Assembly (NCBI GenBank): GCA_002389905.1
Contig: DGRE01000041.1
Span: 86,022 to 150,021 of the forward strand
Direction: 5' to 3'
DNA length: 64,000 nt
From: Hungatella sp. UBA4396
Lineage (GTDB): Bacteria; Bacillota; Clostridia; Lachnospirales; Lachnospiraceae
In this document: positions 49,416 to 58,503 of the stretch, one piece after another
Numbering within the stretch: position 1 is the first letter of the stretch
Layout of the letters: every line of letters begins with the position of its first letter
Translations under genes and position numbers: made by a program
Notes under the pieces: generated by a model
The model's input: only the letters and a program-made list of their open reading frames with translations
Told to the model about the DNA's origin: nothing
The model's database searches: none

Positions 49416-50429
49416 ATGATAGTTTCATGGATGACAACAAACCAGTGCAATCTTAAGTGTAAGCATTGCTATCAGGATGCAGGCAGCAAAAAGGCAGATG
49501 AACTGACAACAGAGGAAGCGAAAAAACTGATTGATGAGATTGCTGAGGCAGGTTTCCGCATTATGATATTCAGCGGTGGGGAACCACTGATGCGCCCGGA
49601 CATTTACACTTTGGTATCTTATGCGTCCGGCAAAGGGCTCAGGCCTGTTTTCGGCACCAATGGAATGCTGATTACGGAGGATGTGGCTAAGAAGCTGAAG
49701 GAGTGCGGTGCCGCATCTATGGGGATCAGCCTTGACAGCCTGGATGAAGAAAAGCATAATCAGTTCAGAGGAGATAAAAACGCATACCGCCTGACCCTTA
49801 AGGGAATTGAAAACTGTAAAAAGGCCGGTCTTCCTTTTCAGCTCCATACGACCATCATGGACTGGAATCAGGAAGAGGTAAGCGATATTATTGATTTCGC
49901 CGTAAGAGCCGGGGCTGCCGCCAGCTACTTGTTTTTCCTGATTCCCGTTGGAAGAGGAATATATTTGGAGAAGACCTCTCTTGAAGTGATGGAATATGAA
50001 AGGCTTTTGCAGACTATTATGGCGAAGCAGAAGGAGGTTCCCATTGATATCAAGCCTACCTGTGCCCCTCAGTTTACAAGAGTGGCAAAGCAGATGGAGG
50101 TGGACACCCGTTTTACAAGAGGATGTCTTGCAGGACTTTCCTATTGTGTGGTCAGCCCTGTAGGGAAGGTACGGCCTTGTGCCTATATGGTTGAGGAAGC
50201 AGGAGATGTCCGCAAGGATGCTTTTGACTGGATATGGAAGAACAGCAGCCTGTTTGAAAGTCTGCGCACCCAAGATTACAAGGGGACATGCAGAGAATGC
50301 ACCTTTGGGAAAGAATGCGGAGGCTGCCGGGCCAGGGCCGGATATTATCATGAAGGTGATTATATGGCAGAGGATAGTTACTGCGCTTACGGAAAACAAT
50401 TATTGGAAGAAGGAGCCTTGCTCAATTGA
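49416..50429 (+). CDS. Radical SAM/SPASM protein, AhbD/NirJ-like
   Basis: A 337-residue radical SAM enzyme. It begins MIVSWMTTNQCNLKCKHCYQ with cluster cysteines Cys11, 15 and 18, has the FSGGEPLMRPD motif, and a SPASM tail: GCLAGLSYCVVSPVGKVRPC, CRECTFGKECGGCRARAGYY and EDSYCAYGK. The opening and the GGCRARA-GDYMAED tail are those of the NirJ/AhbC/AhbD tetrapyrrole enzymes, which act in heme d1 or alternative heme synthesis. No other tetrapyrrole genes lie nearby; instead a FecBCD-type ABC transporter follows, overlapping by 4 bases. It may modify an imported heme, corrin or siderophore-like compound, or be a peptide maturase; open. Confidence 0.8.
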   Translation: MIVSWMTTNQCNLKCKHCYQDAGSKKADELTTEEAKKLIDEIAEAGFRIMIFSGGEPLMRPDIYTLVSYASGKGLRPVFGTNGMLITEDVAKKLKECGAASMGISLDSLDEEKHNQFRGDKNAYRLTLKGIENCKKAGLPFQLHTTIMDWNQEEVSDIIDFAVRAGAAASYLFFLIPVGRGIYLEKTSLEVMEYERLLQTIMAKQKEVPIDIKPTCAPQFTRVAKQMEVDTRFTRGCLAGLSYCVVSPVGKVRPCAYMVEEAGDVRKDAFDWIWKNSSLFESLRTQDYKGTCRECTFGKECGGCRARAGYYHEGDYMAEDSYCAYGKQLLEEGALLN

Positions 50430-51370
50430 AGATAAAAATAATGGCTTATGCAGTGATGCTTCTTATTGTATTAAACGGGCTTGCAGGATGCGGGAAAAAG
50501 GCGGCAGAACCGGCCGCTGCCTCCCAGGAAGGATACCTGTTTACCGATGCCCTGGGGCAGGAGATAACGGTTCAAGAGCCCAGGCGTGTGGTGGCTTTAA
50601 TGGGAAGTTTTGCAGAAATCTGGCTGTCAGCCGGAGGCACTCTGGCAGGTGTTACGGATGATGCCTTTGAGGAAAGAGGGCTGGAGCTTTCAGATGAAAT
50701 TGTTTCCGTAGGGAAATACAACAGCCCCAGTACAGAAAAAATTATAGCCTTAAATCCGGATCTGGTTCTGCTGTCCTCGGAAACAAAGGAGCAAGCAGCC
50801 CTTAAGGAAGTGTTTAAACAGGCAGGCATTCCGGCGGCTTATTTTAAGGTGACTCACTTTGAGGATTATCTTTCCATGCTTAAAACCTGTACGGAAATGA
50901 CAGGAAAGCATGAGCTGTATCAGAAAAACGGGCTGGATGTGGAAGCAGAGATCAAAGAAATCCTTTCCGCCTCAAGGCCTCAGACAGCGCCGTCTGTTTT
51001 GCTTCTCATTACCTATTCCGGCGGAGCAGCAGGTCAGAATTCCAAGACCATGACGGGAAAAATGCTGAAGGACTTGGGGTGCCGCAACATTGCCGACGAA
51101 AATCAAAGCCTGTTGAAGGAATTTAATATGGAAAGCATTGTAAAGGAAGACCCGGATTATATTTTTGTGATTCCCATGGGAAATGACGATGATCTTGCCA
51201 GGAAGAACTTAAAGGAAACCATTGAAAAGAATCCGGCCTGGAGCGGTCTTACTGCGGTGAAAGAGGGCCGCTACGTTCTTTTGCCAAAAGAAAAATTTCT
51301 GTATAAACCAAATGGAAAATGGGCAGAAAGCTATACATACCTCTGGGAGATTCTTTATGGAACGAAATAA
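50426..51370 (+). CDS. ABC transporter substrate-binding lipoprotein (FecB/BtuF type)
   Basis: A 314-residue binding protein. The signal peptide ends in the lipobox LAGC. The mature part has the bilobal siderophore/cobalamin-binding layout: FTDALGQEITVQEPRRVVAL, VSVGKYNSPSTEKIIALNPD, and a long helix toward the C terminus. The start is TTG at 50426, with a GGAG about 12 bases upstream. Family ligands are ferric siderophores, heme or cobalamin. It is translationally coupled to the radical SAM gene. Confidence 0.88.
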   Translation: MKIKIMAYAVMLLIVLNGLAGCGKKAAEPAAASQEGYLFTDALGQEITVQEPRRVVALMGSFAEIWLSAGGTLAGVTDDAFEERGLELSDEIVSVGKYNSPSTEKIIALNPDLVLLSSETKEQAALKEVFKQAGIPAAYFKVTHFEDYLSMLKTCTEMTGKHELYQKNGLDVEAEIKEILSASRPQTAPSVLLLITYSGGAAGQNSKTMTGKMLKDLGCRNIADENQSLLKEFNMESIVKEDPDYIFVIPMGNDDDLARKNLKETIEKNPAWSGLTAVKEGRYVLLPKEKFLYKPNGKWAESYTYLWEILYGTK

Positions 51371-52352
51371 TAAAGCCAGGATTCTGATTATCCTTTTGTC
51401 AGCCGCAGGTCTGGCGGCTTCTGTTCTGCTTGGATTGTGCCTGGGAGCCAGTCATATCCGGCCCTTTGAACTTATTGCAACCCTCTTTGCAGGTGATCCT
51501 GATGATTCCCTATACCGGATACTTTACACAGTGCGCCTGCCCAGAGTGATGGGCGCCCTGCTTGCAGGAAGCGCCCTTGCGGTATCCGGTGCTGTGATTC
51601 AATCTGTTCTGAACAATCCTCTGGCAAGTCCTAATGTCATAGGAGTCAATGCAGGGGCGGGGCTGATGGTTTTGCTGACTTCTGCCTTTCTTCCGGCAGC
51701 CCCTTTGCTTTTGCCTTTGGCGGCATTTTCCGGTGCACTTTTGGCCTGTATGCTGATTCTGTCAATTACTATGTTTGCCAGGCTGTCAAGGGTTCTGCTG
51801 GTTTTGACAGGCTTTGTGGTCAACAGTATTTTCAGTGCAGGAATGAATACAATTATGATTCTGTATCCTGATGCTTATATAGGGGCCGGAAATTTTCTTG
51901 TAGGAGGGCTTTCTGCAGTTACTTCCGGCTCTCTCGTTTATCCTGCGGTTTTTATCGGTGCCGGGCTTATTCTGGCATTGTTTAGTTCCAAAGGACTTAA
52001 TATTTTAAATCTTGGGGCTGACAGCGCAAAAGCCCTGGGTATGAATGTAAATGCATGCCGTTGTATTTATTTAACGATTGCTGCTATCCTGGCGGGGGCG
52101 GCAGTCAGCTTTGCAGGAATGATCGGCTTTGTGGGCCTTTTGGTTCCCCATGGGGTGAAATTAATCATAGGGCAGGATAACCGCTTTGTTATTCCTGCCA
52201 GTGCCCTGGCGGGAGGAATGTTTGTTATTTTATGTGATCTGCTGGCGAGAACCTTGTTTCTTCCATATGAGCTTCCGGTGGGAATTCTGATGTCATTTTT
52301 GGGAGGTCCGTTTTTTCTTTATTTGATTTTTAAAAACATGCAAAAGAGGTGA
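51357..52352 (+). CDS. FecCD-family ABC transporter permease
   Basis: A 331-residue membrane protein with about ten hydrophobic segments. It has the hallmark LPRVMGALLAGSALAVSGAV, IQSVLNNPLASPNVIGVNAG and AGMIGFVGLLVPHGVKLIIG. I chose the ATG at 51357, with GGGAG upstream; the open frame from 51312 lies in the binding-protein gene. It forms the channel of an iron, heme or cobalamin importer. Confidence 0.93.
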   Translation: MERNNKARILIILLSAAGLAASVLLGLCLGASHIRPFELIATLFAGDPDDSLYRILYTVRLPRVMGALLAGSALAVSGAVIQSVLNNPLASPNVIGVNAGAGLMVLLTSAFLPAAPLLLPLAAFSGALLACMLILSITMFARLSRVLLVLTGFVVNSIFSAGMNTIMILYPDAYIGAGNFLVGGLSAVTSGSLVYPAVFIGAGLILALFSSKGLNILNLGADSAKALGMNVNACRCIYLTIAAILAGAAVSFAGMIGFVGLLVPHGVKLIIGQDNRFVIPASALAGGMFVILCDLLARTLFLPYELPVGILMSFLGGPFFLYLIFKNMQKR

Positions 52353-52360
52353 GCAAAATT

Positions 52361-53125
52361 ATGATCAGGCTGGAAGGTGTGACTTATTCCTACAGTAAGC
52401 AGCCGCTGATTCAGGAAATGGATTTAAGCTTTGAAAAGGGGAAGATAACCACCATCATCGGCCCCAATGGCTGCGGAAAGAGTACAGTGTTAAAGCTGGC
52501 CTCCCGGCTTTTGCATCCCAATAAGGGAAAGGTGTTTTTAGAAGAGAAAGAGATTGGCGGTATGAAGCGGAAGGAGTTTGCCCAAAAGGTGTCTGTGTTG
52601 CTGCAAAGCGGATATACACCTGATATGGCGGTGGAAGATGCGGTGATGTCAGGAAGATATCCTCATCAATCCCCTATCAGCATTTCTTCTGCCGAGGATA
52701 AACGGCTGACGGAATATGCTATGGAGGTGACCTGCTGCCAGTCACTCCGAAAAAAAAGCCTGCGTCAGCTGTCAGGGGGAGAGCGGCAGAGGGTCTTTCT
52801 TGCCATGGTTCTGGCCCAGGATACACCGGTTATTTTTCTCGATGAACCGACCACTTATCTGGATATCAATGTTTCCTATGAAATTATGGAACTGATCAGC
52901 CGTTTAAACAAGGAACTTGGAAAGACCATTGTGCTGGTTCTTCATGACCTTAATCTTGCTTTGAACTATTCAGACCGGCTGGCAGTGATGGAAAATGGGA
53001 GGGTAGCTGCTTATAATGAGGCTTCTAATTCTGAGGTCCATCGCTGTATCAGTGATATTTTTAAGGTGGATATCCGGCGGATGACGGAGAATGGGAAGTC
53101 TTATTATTATTCCTTTAAGATATAA
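52361..53125 (+). CDS. ABC transporter ATP-binding protein (FecE/BtuD type)
   Basis: A 254-residue ATPase. Walker A is GPNGCGKST, signature QLSGGERQRVFLAM, and Walker B PVIFLDEPTTYLD with the switch His in VLHDLNLAL. TYLDINVSYEIM is typical of the FecE/siderophore class. I chose the ATG at 52361, with GAGGTGA upstream; GTG at 52349 adds four residues. It completes the operon with the radical SAM protein, binding protein and permease. Confidence 0.93.
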   Translation: MIRLEGVTYSYSKQPLIQEMDLSFEKGKITTIIGPNGCGKSTVLKLASRLLHPNKGKVFLEEKEIGGMKRKEFAQKVSVLLQSGYTPDMAVEDAVMSGRYPHQSPISISSAEDKRLTEYAMEVTCCQSLRKKSLRQLSGGERQRVFLAMVLAQDTPVIFLDEPTTYLDINVSYEIMELISRLNKELGKTIVLVLHDLNLALNYSDRLAVMENGRVAAYNEASNSEVHRCISDIFKVDIRRMTENGKSYYYSFKI

Positions 53126-53141
53126 AAGAGAGGGGAAGGGC

Positions 53142-53339
53142 GTGTATTCAATATATGCAATGTATGGCAATGGTCAACGGCTGGATAACATCAAGTTATC
53201 TGAATATGTAACGGTTGTTTATAATGGCATAGAGGCAGAAAAAAAGCCACTGGATATTCCATCCAATAGCTTTTTAAAAAATAAATTTAGTTTCCCGAAA
53301 GTATTTTTGCCAATTCACTGTCTTTATTCAAAACAATAG
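53142..53339 (+). CDS. Doubtful small ORF, possibly a gene fragment
   Basis: From GTG at 53142, preceded by GAGGGGAAGG, 65 codons read YGNGQRLDNIKLSEYVTVVY and then NGIEAEKKPLDIPSN. I do not recognise it. The last part overlaps the convergent hflC gene antisense, so it has probably lost its natural end. It could be the start of a truncated gene or a short product of the transport operon. Confidence 0.3.
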   Translation: MYSIYAMYGNGQRLDNIKLSEYVTVVYNGIEAEKKPLDIPSNSFLKNKFSFPKVFLPIHCLYSKQ

Positions 53340-54165
53340 TCTTATTTTCGCCCTTTAACGAAGCTTTCAACGCATCTAAAGACCGGACATAATTATAAAA
53401 ATCAGCCTTCGATTCATCATTATATGCATTACTTAGTATCTGCATATATTCAGCTTCAGCCTTTCCTCTGGTTTTTTCGGCTTCAGCCTCAGCTTTTGCA
53501 ATGGTTTCTTTTACTGATTTATCAGTTTCATTGCGAATCAGGGAAGATTGATAGTTTCCATCTGCAGTATACTGTGCAGCTATATTATTCCTTTCTGATA
53601 TCATACGCTGATAAACGGATTCTTTATTGGAATCGGGAAGATCCAATTTTTTAGTTTCCACAGCATGAACTAAAATACCGTAGGAATCCATGGATATTCC
53701 TATATTTTCTGTAATTGTCCTGGCCAATAGCCCCTCTCTGCCGGAAATAATATCGTCCTGGCTTGTTGATGACATGATTGTTTTAATGGAGTTATAAACA
53801 ACGTTATCAAGTCTTACTTCAGCTTTTTCAATGCTGGCATTCAAAGATGAAAGATATTTTACAGGGTCTGTAATTTCCCAGATAACGAAAGAATCCACAT
53901 TCATTACTTTTTTATCTTTAGTAGTGACATCGCTTGGACGGAGGTCGTAGATCATCTTCATCTTTGGAATATTCTGTGTCGTTTGAATAAGTGGGATTTT
54001 ATATGACAGACCAGGTGAGGATTCCACTCGAACCACCTGACCAAATTGCTTAATCAGGGTATATTCATTTGCTTTTGTAACTACTGTAGGATTGAGAACC
54101 AGAAAAGCCAGTAATAATAAAAGGCAGATTGCCAGGACTTTCATTGTTTTACTGATTGCTTTCAT
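53287..54165 (-). CDS. hflC: HflC-like SPFH/band 7 protease modulator
   Basis: A 292-residue membrane-anchored SPFH protein. One N-terminal membrane segment (VLAICLLLLLAFLVLNPTVV) is followed by the band 7 domain (GQVVRVESSPGLSYKIPLIQ, FVIWEITDPVKYL) and a helical region with EAEAEKTRGKAEAEYMQ, ending in a short tail. In bacteria HflC with HflK forms a ring that regulates FtsH. The ATG at 54165, with GGAGGTG upstream, lies inside the end of hflK, overlapping by 17 bases. Confidence 0.9.
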   Translation of the reverse strand: MKAISKTMKVLAICLLLLLAFLVLNPTVVTKANEYTLIKQFGQVVRVESSPGLSYKIPLIQTTQNIPKMKMIYDLRPSDVTTKDKKVMNVDSFVIWEITDPVKYLSSLNASIEKAEVRLDNVVYNSIKTIMSSTSQDDIISGREGLLARTITENIGISMDSYGILVHAVETKKLDLPDSNKESVYQRMISERNNIAAQYTADGNYQSSLIRNETDKSVKETIAKAEAEAEKTRGKAEAEYMQILSNAYNDESKADFYNYVRSLDALKASLKGENKTIVLNKDSELAKILSGN

Positions 54166-55132
54166 TTGAAACACCTCCATTTTGTATATTTGTGGAAAAC
54201 TGATCTAATGGCAGCAGCATCTGGGCTCCATCGGAACCATCAATGATAACTTTTAAAGAAGGCAGCACATCTTCCATGGTTTCATAAAACATTCTTTTCT
54301 TGGTAATAAGGGGATATTTTATATATTCATCATACATTTGATTAAATCTTGCCACCTGTCCTTCCGCTTCACTGATTCGCTCCTGATAAAACGCATCTGC
54401 ATCTTTTCTGGCTTTATCCGCGCTGGCATTTGCTTCCGGCATCCTTTCTGACTGATATTTCTTTGCTTCATTGATCATGGTATCCATACTTTGTTTGGCA
54501 TCTTCAACAGCCTTAAAAGCATTGTTTACTTCTGCTGTTGGAGGCTCTGAATCCTGAATTGTGACGTTTTCAATTCCAAGACCGATATCTTCAAGTTCCA
54601 GACGTTCTGACAGCTTGGACTTTACTGTGGCCTGTATCTCAGCTTTTCCGGTAGTAATTACCTCATCAACATTGTAAACACCAACGGTATCTCTGATATA
54701 AGACTGGGCCAGATTCCTCAGTATTTCATCAGATGTGTCCTTATGGATATAGGCTCTGACCGGATCAATGATACGATATTCAATGTAGAAATCAATATTG
54801 ACGAAATTAAAATCTTTTGTGATCATTTCAGATTCAGAACGTGTGGATTCATCCTGCTCATTATATCCAATACTCATACCGCTTATTTCTTTTGACATTT
54901 TATAAACTTCCTGTATAAATGGAATTTTAAAATGAGGGCCTGCTTTTGTTACACTTATTGGCTTGCCGAATGTATTTACAACTGCAACCTTGTCTTCCGA
55001 TAACATGTAGAAGCTATTGGACAATAAAAGGGCGGCAACAGTCAAAAGCAGAACTATTTTAATTCCGCCGGCACCGGCTTTGGCTATTTTTTCTGTTGGA
55101 ATCTGGTGAGAATTCCTTAGTTTTTTAAACAT
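54149..55132 (-). CDS. hflK: HflK-like SPFH/band 7 protease modulator
   Basis: A 327-residue partner of HflC. One membrane segment (KIVLLLTVAALLLSNSFYML) precedes the band 7 domain (KVAVVNTFGKPISVTKAGPH, FYIEYRIIDPVRAYI, FVNIDFYIEY) and an Ala/Glu-rich helical tail. It lacks the long Gly/Pro-rich N terminus of proteobacterial HflK, which is usual in Firmicutes. AAGGAGAA precedes the ATG at 55132. Confidence 0.9.
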   Translation of the reverse strand: MFKKLRNSHQIPTEKIAKAGAGGIKIVLLLTVAALLLSNSFYMLSEDKVAVVNTFGKPISVTKAGPHFKIPFIQEVYKMSKEISGMSIGYNEQDESTRSESEMITKDFNFVNIDFYIEYRIIDPVRAYIHKDTSDEILRNLAQSYIRDTVGVYNVDEVITTGKAEIQATVKSKLSERLELEDIGLGIENVTIQDSEPPTAEVNNAFKAVEDAKQSMDTMINEAKKYQSERMPEANASADKARKDADAFYQERISEAEGQVARFNQMYDEYIKYPLITKKRMFYETMEDVLPSLKVIIDGSDGAQMLLPLDQFSTNIQNGGVSNESNQ

Positions 55133-55252
55133 AGAAATCTATTCTCCTTTTCTTTTTCTCTAATAAAAATAATATGAATAACTTCATTTAAGTAGTATAG
55201 CATATAGCAGCTGATGGATGCAAACGAACAAACTTTTGTCACAAAAAATATA

Positions 55253-55281
55253 TTGACAATAAATGAATGATCGTTTATTAT
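55253..55281 (+). promoter_or_regulatory. Promoter of the TetR gene containing its operator
   Basis: TTGACA, 17-base spacer, TATTAT. The spacer holds TGAATGATCGTTTA (55264-55277), an imperfect palindrome. A near-identical element lies before lon, 13 of 14 bases matching. Binding in the spacer would block RNA polymerase. Confidence 0.75.
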
Positions 55282-55301
55282 AAAGTCATAGAGGTGATGG
55301 C

Positions 55302-55865
55302 ATGAGAAAAAAAGACGATGAAAAGGCGAGAAGCATTAAAGAAGCAGTCATTCAGCTGATCCTGCAGGAGGGCTTTCATGGCACCTCTGTCTCTAAAATT
55401 GCCAGACTGGCAGGGGTTTCGCCGGCAACCGTGTATATCTATTTTGATAACAAAGAAGATATGCTCCACGACATTTACACGGAATATTCAGAGGATATCT
55501 ATGATTACCTTCTGGCCTGCATCAACCGGGAGATGGAAGGGCGAAGACAGATTGAAATGCTGATCCGCAGTTACTACAATTATATATTAGAGAACAGGGA
55601 CGTATTCAGCTTTGTGGAGCAGTTCTCCAACTGCCCATCCTTAGCCAATAACTGTTCTGGAAAAAAGGGTGTCTGTAATATTTACGATTTGATGACAGAC
55701 ATGAAGAGGAGACGCATCATAAAGAATTATCATGAAGATAATTTACTGGCGATCATGTTTCAGCCGGTAAAAGTCATTGCCATTGATAACTGCAAGACAG
55801 AAAAACAGAAGGCGGATCTTTTACAGGAAATGATTCAGATTATTCAGGATGCAATATTATTATAA
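55302..55865 (+). CDS. TetR/AcrR-family transcriptional regulator
   Basis: A 187-residue repressor. The N-terminal HTH is GTSVSKIARLAGVSPATVYI, then YFDNKEDMLHDIY, and the rest is the helical ligand-binding domain. GAGGTGA precedes the ATG. It sits between divergent hflKC and downstream lon and shares a TetR-like operator with lon, so it likely regulates the protease and itself. The ligand is unknown. Confidence 0.88.
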   Translation: MRKKDDEKARSIKEAVIQLILQEGFHGTSVSKIARLAGVSPATVYIYFDNKEDMLHDIYTEYSEDIYDYLLACINREMEGRRQIEMLIRSYYNYILENRDVFSFVEQFSNCPSLANNCSGKKGVCNIYDLMTDMKRRRIIKNYHEDNLLAIMFQPVKVIAIDNCKTEKQKADLLQEMIQIIQDAILL

Positions 55866-55936
55866 GGTTTTTAACAGGCGGGATTCTTTTGTAAAGCTGT
55901 TTTTACGAAAAGTCTCGCAAAAAATCGAAACATAAT

Positions 55937-55950
55937 TAAACGAACATTCA
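55937..55950. promoter_or_regulatory. TetR-like operator upstream of lon
   Basis: TAAACGAACATTCA is the reverse complement of TGAATGTTCGTTTA, matching the tetR operator at 55264 in 13 of 14 positions. It ends 31 bases before the lon start. Confidence 0.6.
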
Positions 55951-55981
55951 CTTTTGAAATACTCACAGAAAGGATAAGACC

Positions 55982-58390
55982 ATGATGAATAACTATGAAA
56001 GCAAAACAGGAATTGTTTTTCCCATATCAAATAAAGTTGTACTTCCCCATACCGACGCTATGCTTCTGTTTGATTCTGTAAATAACAGCCAGATTCAGTA
56101 CCTGGAAGATGGCGAAGCCGTAAAAATCGCCCTGCCTTTGAGCAATAGCAGCAGCGGCAATCTTAAGGAATCAGATTTTCATAAAGTCGGCGTGATCTTT
56201 GCAGTAAGCGGTGCAGAGCTTACGGAAAAAGGCGCCAAGGTGGCCGCAAGGATTCTGGACCGGGTGGAAATAGGAGAAATCCGGACAGAGGGCGGCGTCA
56301 CATATGCCCAATACCGGATTAGCCCTGATCAGGAGGACTTAGATGAAAAGAGCCGGGAGGAAATCCTTGGCTACATTAAAAATATCACTGGTGAAATCAG
56401 TGCAAAATTCACAGGCGGAGAGCAGTATCAGAGAGTGGTCAACGGTTTTCATAGCATAAACTCTCTCATATCATACTTATCCCAGTTCACCCAGATACCG
56501 GCTCAGGAAAAATATGAGCTTCTGGAAATGAGCTCCTTAAAAGAGCGGAGCCTGCGCTTCATGGATTATCTGTTAAAGCAGAAGGAAATGATTGAGCTGC
56601 AGATGGAAATTTCCGAGAAGTTCTCAGAAAAGGCCAATAAGAATTACCGGGAAACTGTGCTCAGAGAGCAGTTAAAGGCCATTCAGGAAGAGCTGAACGA
56701 GGGCAGAGAAGGCGGCAAAAAGGACGTAGATTACTTAACCAGAATTGAAGAGGCTGGTATGCCTGATGAGATTAGGGAAGCCGCCCTGGAAGAACTGGAT
56801 AAGTTAAATGAACAGGAATCCAACAGGCCGGAATATAATATCATCCGTAACTACTTAGACCTTCTCGTCCAGCTTCCATGGAAAAAGGAAGGGGCAAAGT
56901 CCATTGACCTGGAAAATGCCAGAAAGATTTTAGACGACCAGCATTACGGTCTGAAAAAGGTAAAGGACAGAATTATCCAGCATCTGGCTGTTATGCAGTT
57001 AAATAAGAACAAAAAAGGTTCCATCCTGCTTCTTGTAGGACCGCCCGGAACAGGAAAGACCAGTTTAGGAAAGAGCATTGCAGAAGCCCTTGACAGAAAA
57101 TATATCCGCTTAAGCCTGGGCGGCGTCCGGGATGAATCAGAAATCAGAGGCCACCGTAGAACCTATGTGGGAGCTATGCCGGGAAGGATTATTCAAAGCA
57201 TGAAAAAAGCCGGGGCAACCAATCCTGTTATGATCTTAGATGAGGTGGATAAGCTGATGTCCGGCGGTTTCAGCGGAGACCCTGCCAGCGCCTTGTTAGA
57301 GGTTCTTGACCCGGAGCAGAACAACACATTTACCGATCATTACTTAGATCTTCCCTATGATTTATCCGATGTCTTCTTTGTGGCAACGGCCAACTCTCTG
57401 GATACCATACCAGGCCCCTTATTAGACCGTATGGAGGTCATTCAGATATCCAGTTACACGGCAGATGAAAAATTCCATATCGGAAAAAATCACCTGATTC
57501 CATCTGTTTTGGAAGAACATGGATTAAAGCCTGAGCAGATAGTTATTGATGACCAGGTATTGCAGAAGATTATCAGCGACTACACCCTGGAAGCAGGAGT
57601 GCGGGGACTGAAAAAGCAGTTGGCAGGCATAGCCAGAGTTACGACAGAAAAGATTGTTTCCAATAAAGCAGAGCTTCCCTATGAGATCAGAGAAGAAGAT
57701 TTGGAAGATATCCTGGGCAGAAAGGTGTCCCGTCACGACAAAGCGCAGCTTGACAATCCTCCGGGAGTGGTGACCGGCTTGGCCTGGACTCCGGTGGGAG
57801 GAGAAATCCTATTTATAGAAGCAACCCATATGCCTGGAAACGGAGCCATTATGCTGACCGGAAAGCTGGGAGACGTGATGAAGGAATCAGCCAGAATCTC
57901 GCTGAGCCTGTTAAAATCCAGACTTCCCTTAAATGCATTTGATTTTAAAGAACGGGATCTTCATATCCATGTTCCGTCAGGAGCTGTTCCAAAGGATGGC
58001 CCGTCAGCGGGAATCGCATTATTTACGGCCCTGGCCTCTCTGGTGACAGGCAGCAAGGTGGACCCAAAACTTGCCATGACTGGCGAAATCACCTTAAGGG
58101 GAGCTGTACTTCCAATCGGCGGCTTGAAAGAAAAATTATTGGCAGCTCAAAGAGCCGGAATTAACCGTGTTCTCATTCCAAGGGACAATGTCAGTGATTT
58201 AAAGGATGTTCCGGAGGAAGTGAAAGACCAGCTTACCATTATTCCGGTAGAAACCATTGAAGATGTGCTGAAAGAGTCCTTAGGCATTTTCCTTCCCCGT
58301 ATTGAGCATGTACTCATGCAAAACAGCGGGAACGGACGGCTTTTGGAAGGGCCTGATCCATCATACATGAGTATGAAAGGAAATGCTTGA
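55982..58390 (+). CDS. lon: ATP-dependent Lon protease
   Basis: An 802-residue AAA+ serine protease that degrades misfolded and regulatory proteins. The N-terminal substrate domain (1-210) begins with SNKVVLPHTDAMLLF, an AAA+ module follows with Walker A GPPGTGKT (353-360), and the protease domain has a Ser-Lys dyad: Ser675 in KDGPSAGIAL and Lys716 in GGLKEKLLA. The start could be ATG 55982 or 55985. It lies downstream of the TetR gene with its own likely operator; placement beside hflKC forms a membrane- and protein-quality-control cluster. Confidence 0.93.
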   Translation: MMNNYESKTGIVFPISNKVVLPHTDAMLLFDSVNNSQIQYLEDGEAVKIALPLSNSSSGNLKESDFHKVGVIFAVSGAELTEKGAKVAARILDRVEIGEIRTEGGVTYAQYRISPDQEDLDEKSREEILGYIKNITGEISAKFTGGEQYQRVVNGFHSINSLISYLSQFTQIPAQEKYELLEMSSLKERSLRFMDYLLKQKEMIELQMEISEKFSEKANKNYRETVLREQLKAIQEELNEGREGGKKDVDYLTRIEEAGMPDEIREAALEELDKLNEQESNRPEYNIIRNYLDLLVQLPWKKEGAKSIDLENARKILDDQHYGLKKVKDRIIQHLAVMQLNKNKKGSILLLVGPPGTGKTSLGKSIAEALDRKYIRLSLGGVRDESEIRGHRRTYVGAMPGRIIQSMKKAGATNPVMILDEVDKLMSGGFSGDPASALLEVLDPEQNNTFTDHYLDLPYDLSDVFFVATANSLDTIPGPLLDRMEVIQISSYTADEKFHIGKNHLIPSVLEEHGLKPEQIVIDDQVLQKIISDYTLEAGVRGLKKQLAGIARVTTEKIVSNKAELPYEIREEDLEDILGRKVSRHDKAQLDNPPGVVTGLAWTPVGGEILFIEATHMPGNGAIMLTGKLGDVMKESARISLSLLKSRLPLNAFDFKERDLHIHVPSGAVPKDGPSAGIALFTALASLVTGSKVDPKLAMTGEITLRGAVLPIGGLKEKLLAAQRAGINRVLIPRDNVSDLKDVPEEVKDQLTIIPVETIEDVLKESLGIFLPRIEHVLMQNSGNGRLLEGPDPSYMSMKGNA

Positions 58391-58503
58391 CAAAAAGAAC
58401 AATCCTATGTCAAGATAGAGGGGCACCCTCGTGACTGCCGGTATAAATCCGGAAAAGGGAGTGATACTATGGGTGAAATCGAAAAAAGGAGTTCAGAAAA
58501 CTT

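Noticed and set aside
49425..50399. Long minus-strand open frame (324 codons) opposite the radical SAM gene
   Set aside because: It is the antisense shadow of a gene with clear motifs, with low-complexity composition and no coherent domain.
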